Assembly: GCA_025453435.1 (NCBI GenBank)
Contig: JALOQI010000070.1
Span: forward strand, 1-7,738
Direction: 5' to 3'
DNA length: 7,738 bases
From: Candidatus Omnitrophota bacterium
GTDB lineage: Bacteria > Omnitrophota > Koll11 > Gygaellales > Profunditerraquicolaceae
The notes beneath the pieces are model-generated. The model was not told where the DNA came from, searched no databases, and saw nothing but the letters and a program-made list of their open reading frames with translations. Made by a program: the position numbers and the translations under genes. Positions 6,062 to 7,738 of the stretch are shown in pieces (the first letter of the stretch is position 1; each line of letters begins with the position of its first letter).

Positions 6062-6976
6062 TTATTTCTGCTGGGCAAGATAACGGAAAGCGCTTAAGCA
6101 GGCTTTTGCTCCTTCTCCTGCCGCGATTATGATCTGTTTTTCAGGGACATTGGTGACATCGCCGGCTGCGAATACGCCGGGAACGTTGGTCTGGTTCCGA
6201 CAATCGACTTTGATCTCACCGAAATCATTCGTTTTTATTTCCTTGGCAAAATCCGAGTTCGGGATCAAGCCGATTTCGATAAATATGCCCTGCACGGCCA
6301 GGGCCTCTTCTTTCCCGTCTCTTTTTATGCGCAAAACCTTAACAAACTTGTCTCCTTCAATCCCGATCACCTGAGAATTATTGATAATGCTTACTGCCTG
6401 CGAAGATCTGACTTTTTCCTGCATTACAGCATCGCCTGTCAATCCCGGAAAATTATTTATGATATGGGTGTGTTTTGCAATGTGCATCATCTGCAAAGCG
6501 GCGTCCAGGGCAGAATTTCCGCCGCCGATCACCGCCACCTCCTTGCCGCCGAACAGCGGGCCGTCGCAGGTCGCGCAATAGGTCACACCCTTATTCTTGA
6601 ATTCCTTTTCTCCCGGCACCCCCAGTTCCTTTGATTTCTTGCCGGAAGCTATAATAACAGTCCGGGACTCATATTCTGCCTTATCTGTCTTGACCACCAT
6701 AGTCGCCTTATCTTTTCTCGTCAGCGAAACCACTCCTTCTGACTCCTTCATCTCTATCTTATACTGCCGCATGTGCTCTTCAAATTTAGCAGCCAGATCC
6801 GGACCAGTGATAAATTGATACCCGGTATAATTTTCAATATCGCCCGACCAAGCCGCCTGCCCGCCAATATCTCTGGATATGACACAAAAGTTCATCCGCT
6901 TGCGCGCGGCATATACAGCAGCGGTTATCCCAGCGGGTCCAGCACCAATAATTATAAGGTCATAAGGTTGATTCAT
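6062..6976 (-). CDS. trxB: Thioredoxin reductase-like flavoprotein (AhpF-like)
   Basis: A 304-aa FAD disulfide reductase of the low-molecular-weight TrxB/AhpF group. Motifs: FAD-binding GAGPAG (11-16) and GGQAAWSGDIENYTGY (38-53), active-site CATC (Cys134, Cys137), nucleotide-binding GGGNSALDAA (151-160) and C-terminal FAD motif GVFAAGDVTN (267-276). The HRRxxxR motif that reads the NADP phosphate in E. coli TrxB is replaced by NNFPGLT (174-180), so the donor is more likely NADH or something else, as in AhpF. The probable substrate is the glutaredoxin-like protein encoded upstream. The ATG at 6976 is chosen because the family starts a few residues before YDLIIIGAG. It has no Shine-Dalgarno; this start codon lies in a duplicated 8-bp sequence beside an inserted element. 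Confidence 0.93.
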   Translation of the reverse strand: MNQPYDLIIIGAGPAGITAAVYAARKRMNFCVISRDIGGQAAWSGDIENYTGYQFITGPDLAAKFEEHMRQYKIEMKESEGVVSLTRKDKATMVVKTDKAEYESRTVIIASGKKSKELGVPGEKEFKNKGVTYCATCDGPLFGGKEVAVIGGGNSALDAALQMMHIAKHTHIINNFPGLTGDAVMQEKVRSSQAVSIINNSQVIGIEGDKFVKVLRIKRDGKEEALAVQGIFIEIGLIPNSDFAKEIKTNDFGEIKVDCRNQTNVPGVFAAGDVTNVPEKQIIIAAGEGAKACLSAFRYLAQQK

Positions 6977-6977
6977 G
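6970..6977. repeat. Target-site duplication, left copy
   Basis: GATTCATG on the + strand, identical to 7113-7120. On the minus strand it reads CATGAATC and contains the ATG of trxB (6974-6976). Confidence 0.65.
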
Positions 6978-7119
6978 GGGAGTTGAAAACGGCTATGTGG
7001 TGTGTGTCCGATGCGAGTTCCCGCACAGGCGGGATACTGACGTAACACCTATTTAACGTCAGGTATCCTGTTCCGTTTTGAACAGCGGACATACACCCCG
7101 TGGCCGTTTTAAGATTCAT
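6973..7119 (-). CDS. Small ORF across the inserted element, ATGA-coupled to trxB
   Basis: A 48-codon frame opens at the ATG of the right-hand duplicated sequence, 4 nt after the glutaredoxin stop, runs through the entire palindromic element without a stop, and ends with TGA at 6973-6975, overlapping the trxB ATG as ATGA. The peptide starts MNLKTATGCM and ends HHIAVFNSP; I recognise no domain. It has no ribosome site of its own. It is best read as a relic of the original trxB start fused to element sequence. If translated, it would carry ribosomes from the glutaredoxin gene to trxB. Confidence 0.3.
   Translation of the reverse strand: MNLKTATGCMSAVQNGTGYLTLNRCYVSIPPVRELASDTHHIAVFNSP
6978..7112. 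mobile_element. MITE-like palindromic insertion between the glutaredoxin gene and trxB
   Basis: A 135-bp element bounded by an exact 8-bp direct repeat. Its terminal arms 6986-7010 and 7086-7110 pair over 25 positions with 21 Watson-Crick pairs; read as + strand RNA, three more are G-U wobbles, leaving one mismatch. Between them lie three more hairpins: 7019-7024/7029-7034 (loop ACAG); 7034-7043/7056-7066, extendable to 7032/7068 with one bulged G, sharing bases with the first; and 7068-7073/7080-7085 (CTGTTC/GAACAG). It encodes no transposase, so if mobile it would need one supplied in trans. Several IS families make 8-bp duplications; I cannot assign one. It accounts for the only large gap in this operon. 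Confidence 0.65.
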
Positions 7120-7120
7120 G
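7113..7120. repeat. Target-site duplication, right copy
   Basis: GATTCATG, identical to 6970-6977. Read on the minus strand it supplies an ATG (7117-7119) 4 nt after the glutaredoxin stop codon, which would be the original trxB start before insertion. Confidence 0.65.
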
Positions 7121-7123
7121 TGA

Positions 7124-7363
7124 TTAAGTAAATCCTAATGCTTGCTGGATCTTTGGCTTGTCAAAACCGACTATAATTTTGCCGTCGATGTCTAGCACTG
7201 GCACGCCCATCTGCCCTGACTTCTGAACCATTTCTTCGGCCTTAGCCTGATCAGTTCCTACGTCATAGTTTTCGAAAGCGACTTTGTTCTCGGTCAGGTA
7301 TTGCTTAAGCCTTACACAGTAGGGACAAGTCGGAGTGCTGTAAACAAGGACTTTATTCGCCAT
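7124..7363 (-). CDS. Glutaredoxin-like thiol oxidoreductase (YruB type)
   Basis: A 79-aa thioredoxin-fold protein with the active site CPYC (Cys13, Cys16) in VYSTPTCPYC, the cis-proline loop GVPV (53-56) and IVGFDKPKI (64-72). The SGQMGVPV and GFD combination is typical of the small YruB-type glutaredoxin family, which reduces disulfides in the cytosol. It is the likely partner of the TrxB/AhpF-like reductase encoded downstream, since the fold lacks a reductase of its own. The ATG is 1 nt after the stop of the upstream gene, and its ribosome site AAAGGAG (6-nt spacer) overlaps that gene's last codons, so the two are translationally coupled. Length is complete. Confidence 0.92.
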   Translation of the reverse strand: MANKVLVYSTPTCPYCVRLKQYLTENKVAFENYDVGTDQAKAEEMVQKSGQMGVPVLDIDGKIIVGFDKPKIQQALGFT

Positions 7364-7364
7364 A

Positions 7365-7738
7365 TCAGGCTCCTTTGATATTTGCGCTGTATCCTTTTAT
7401 GTGCCCGGGGGTCAGGTCGATTATCTCGCTGACATCCATGACTATCATATATTCGGGCCTGGGCAAAAGCGCCTCGGGCTGTGCAGGATGGCCTTTATCG
7501 TCATGAATATTGCGGATGATGCGGTTGACAATGCGCGAATTCATCTTCTTGTGCCATATCTTTGTTACCTGCGCCCTGAGACGGTCTATCCTGACGACAT
7601 GGCCTTTGCCCTTGAGGCAATAGCCTGAAAACCTGTGCTCATCCACCTGGGCAACGCACATGTTAGGGTTGTTCTTCAGGTTCTGAAAACTCCTGCGCAT
7701 ATACAGGTCCAGCAGGTATATCCTTCCGTCGCGGCTCA
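7365..7738 (-). CDS. PNPOx-like flavin-binding protein (5' end outside window)
   Basis: The last 123 residues of a protein whose start lies beyond the right edge; the frame is open to position 7738. The visible part begins SRDGRIYLLDLYMRRSF and continues through NLKNNPNMCVAQVD and GYCLKGKGHVVRI to DLTPGHIKGY at the C-terminus. This is the split-barrel pattern of the pyridoxamine 5'-phosphate oxidase-like superfamily (FMN-binding, often oxidoreductases of unknown substrate). It is too unlike true PdxH to claim pyridoxal synthesis. It ends 1 nt before the glutaredoxin start. An apparent Met at 7698-7700 is internal, because family sequence continues upstream of it. Confidence 0.75.
   Translation of the reverse strand, partial: SRDGRIYLLDLYMRRSFQNLKNNPNMCVAQVDEHRFSGYCLKGKGHVVRIDRLRAQVTKIWHKKMNSRIVNRIIRNIHDDKGHPAQPEALLPRPEYMIVMDVSEIIDLTPGHIKGYSANIKGA

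Noticed and set aside
6977..7048. N-terminal extension of trxB to a GTG at 7048 (24 extra residues)
   Set aside because: The added residues come from the palindromic element, match no TrxB N-terminus, and the family start MNQPYDLIIIGAG begins at 6976.
6986..7110. tRNA or tmRNA reading of the cloverleaf
   Set aside because: The closing helix is 25 bp, and there is no T-loop TTCRA, anticodon arm or CCA end.
1..7738. CRISPR array, rRNA or prophage genes
   Set aside because: No regularly spaced repeats, conserved rRNA segments or phage-like genes were seen on either strand.

Overview
The window is a 7.7 kb stretch of bacterial chromosome in which every supported gene lies on the minus strand, so the biological order runs from the right edge to the left. 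Lgt points to a lipoprotein-bearing bacterium. A K+-dependent membrane pyrophosphatase, a minimal SufC plus short SufB pair, an AhpF-like thioredoxin reductase with a YruB-type glutaredoxin, and the start of a DUF39-type homocysteine synthesis protein suggest an anaerobic or sulfur-rich lifestyle and an uncultivated lineage such as Omnitrophota or a relative. The taxon is an inference of low confidence.

Right block (7738 to 2931): a compact probable operon. It contains a PNPOx-like flavin protein (5' end outside the window), a small glutaredoxin, an AhpF/TrxB-type disulfide reductase, thiE, lgt, sufC and a short sufB. Gaps are +1, 6 and 14 nt and the overlaps are 14 and 115 nt. The exception is a 147-nt gap between the glutaredoxin and trxB. 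That gap holds a 135-bp nearly fully palindromic element flanked by an exact 8-bp direct repeat (GATTCATG). The repeat contains the trxB start codon, so the insertion appears to have duplicated that codon. A 48-codon reading frame now crosses the element and overlaps the current trxB start as ATGA.

Middle (2930 to 749): an 82-nt intergenic region with a candidate promoter and a perfect Shine-Dalgarno, then hppA, a 699-aa ion-pumping pyrophosphatase. Its sequence marks it as K+-dependent with a Na+-type gate glutamate.

Left block (748 to 1): the 227 nt between hppA and the next gene are dense in structure. There are three consecutive perfect palindromes (12-, 11- and 11-bp stems). The outermost is also a tandem pair of LacI-family-like operator palindromes. 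A TTGACA promoter lies 4 bp beyond it, followed by a leader with a long hairpin just before the ribosome binding site of a single-domain PilZ (c-di-GMP receptor) gene. At the left edge, a strong extended -10 promoter sits almost on top of the start codon of a DUF39 homocysteine-synthesis gene, predicting a nearly leaderless mRNA.

Functionally the genes cover thiol redox (glutaredoxin, disulfide reductase), Fe-S assembly (SufBC), sulfur amino acid and thiamine synthesis, lipoprotein maturation, membrane energization by pyrophosphate and c-di-GMP sensing. Most are familiar housekeeping genes. The novelty lies mainly in the non-coding structures and in the out-of-phase sufC/sufB overlap.
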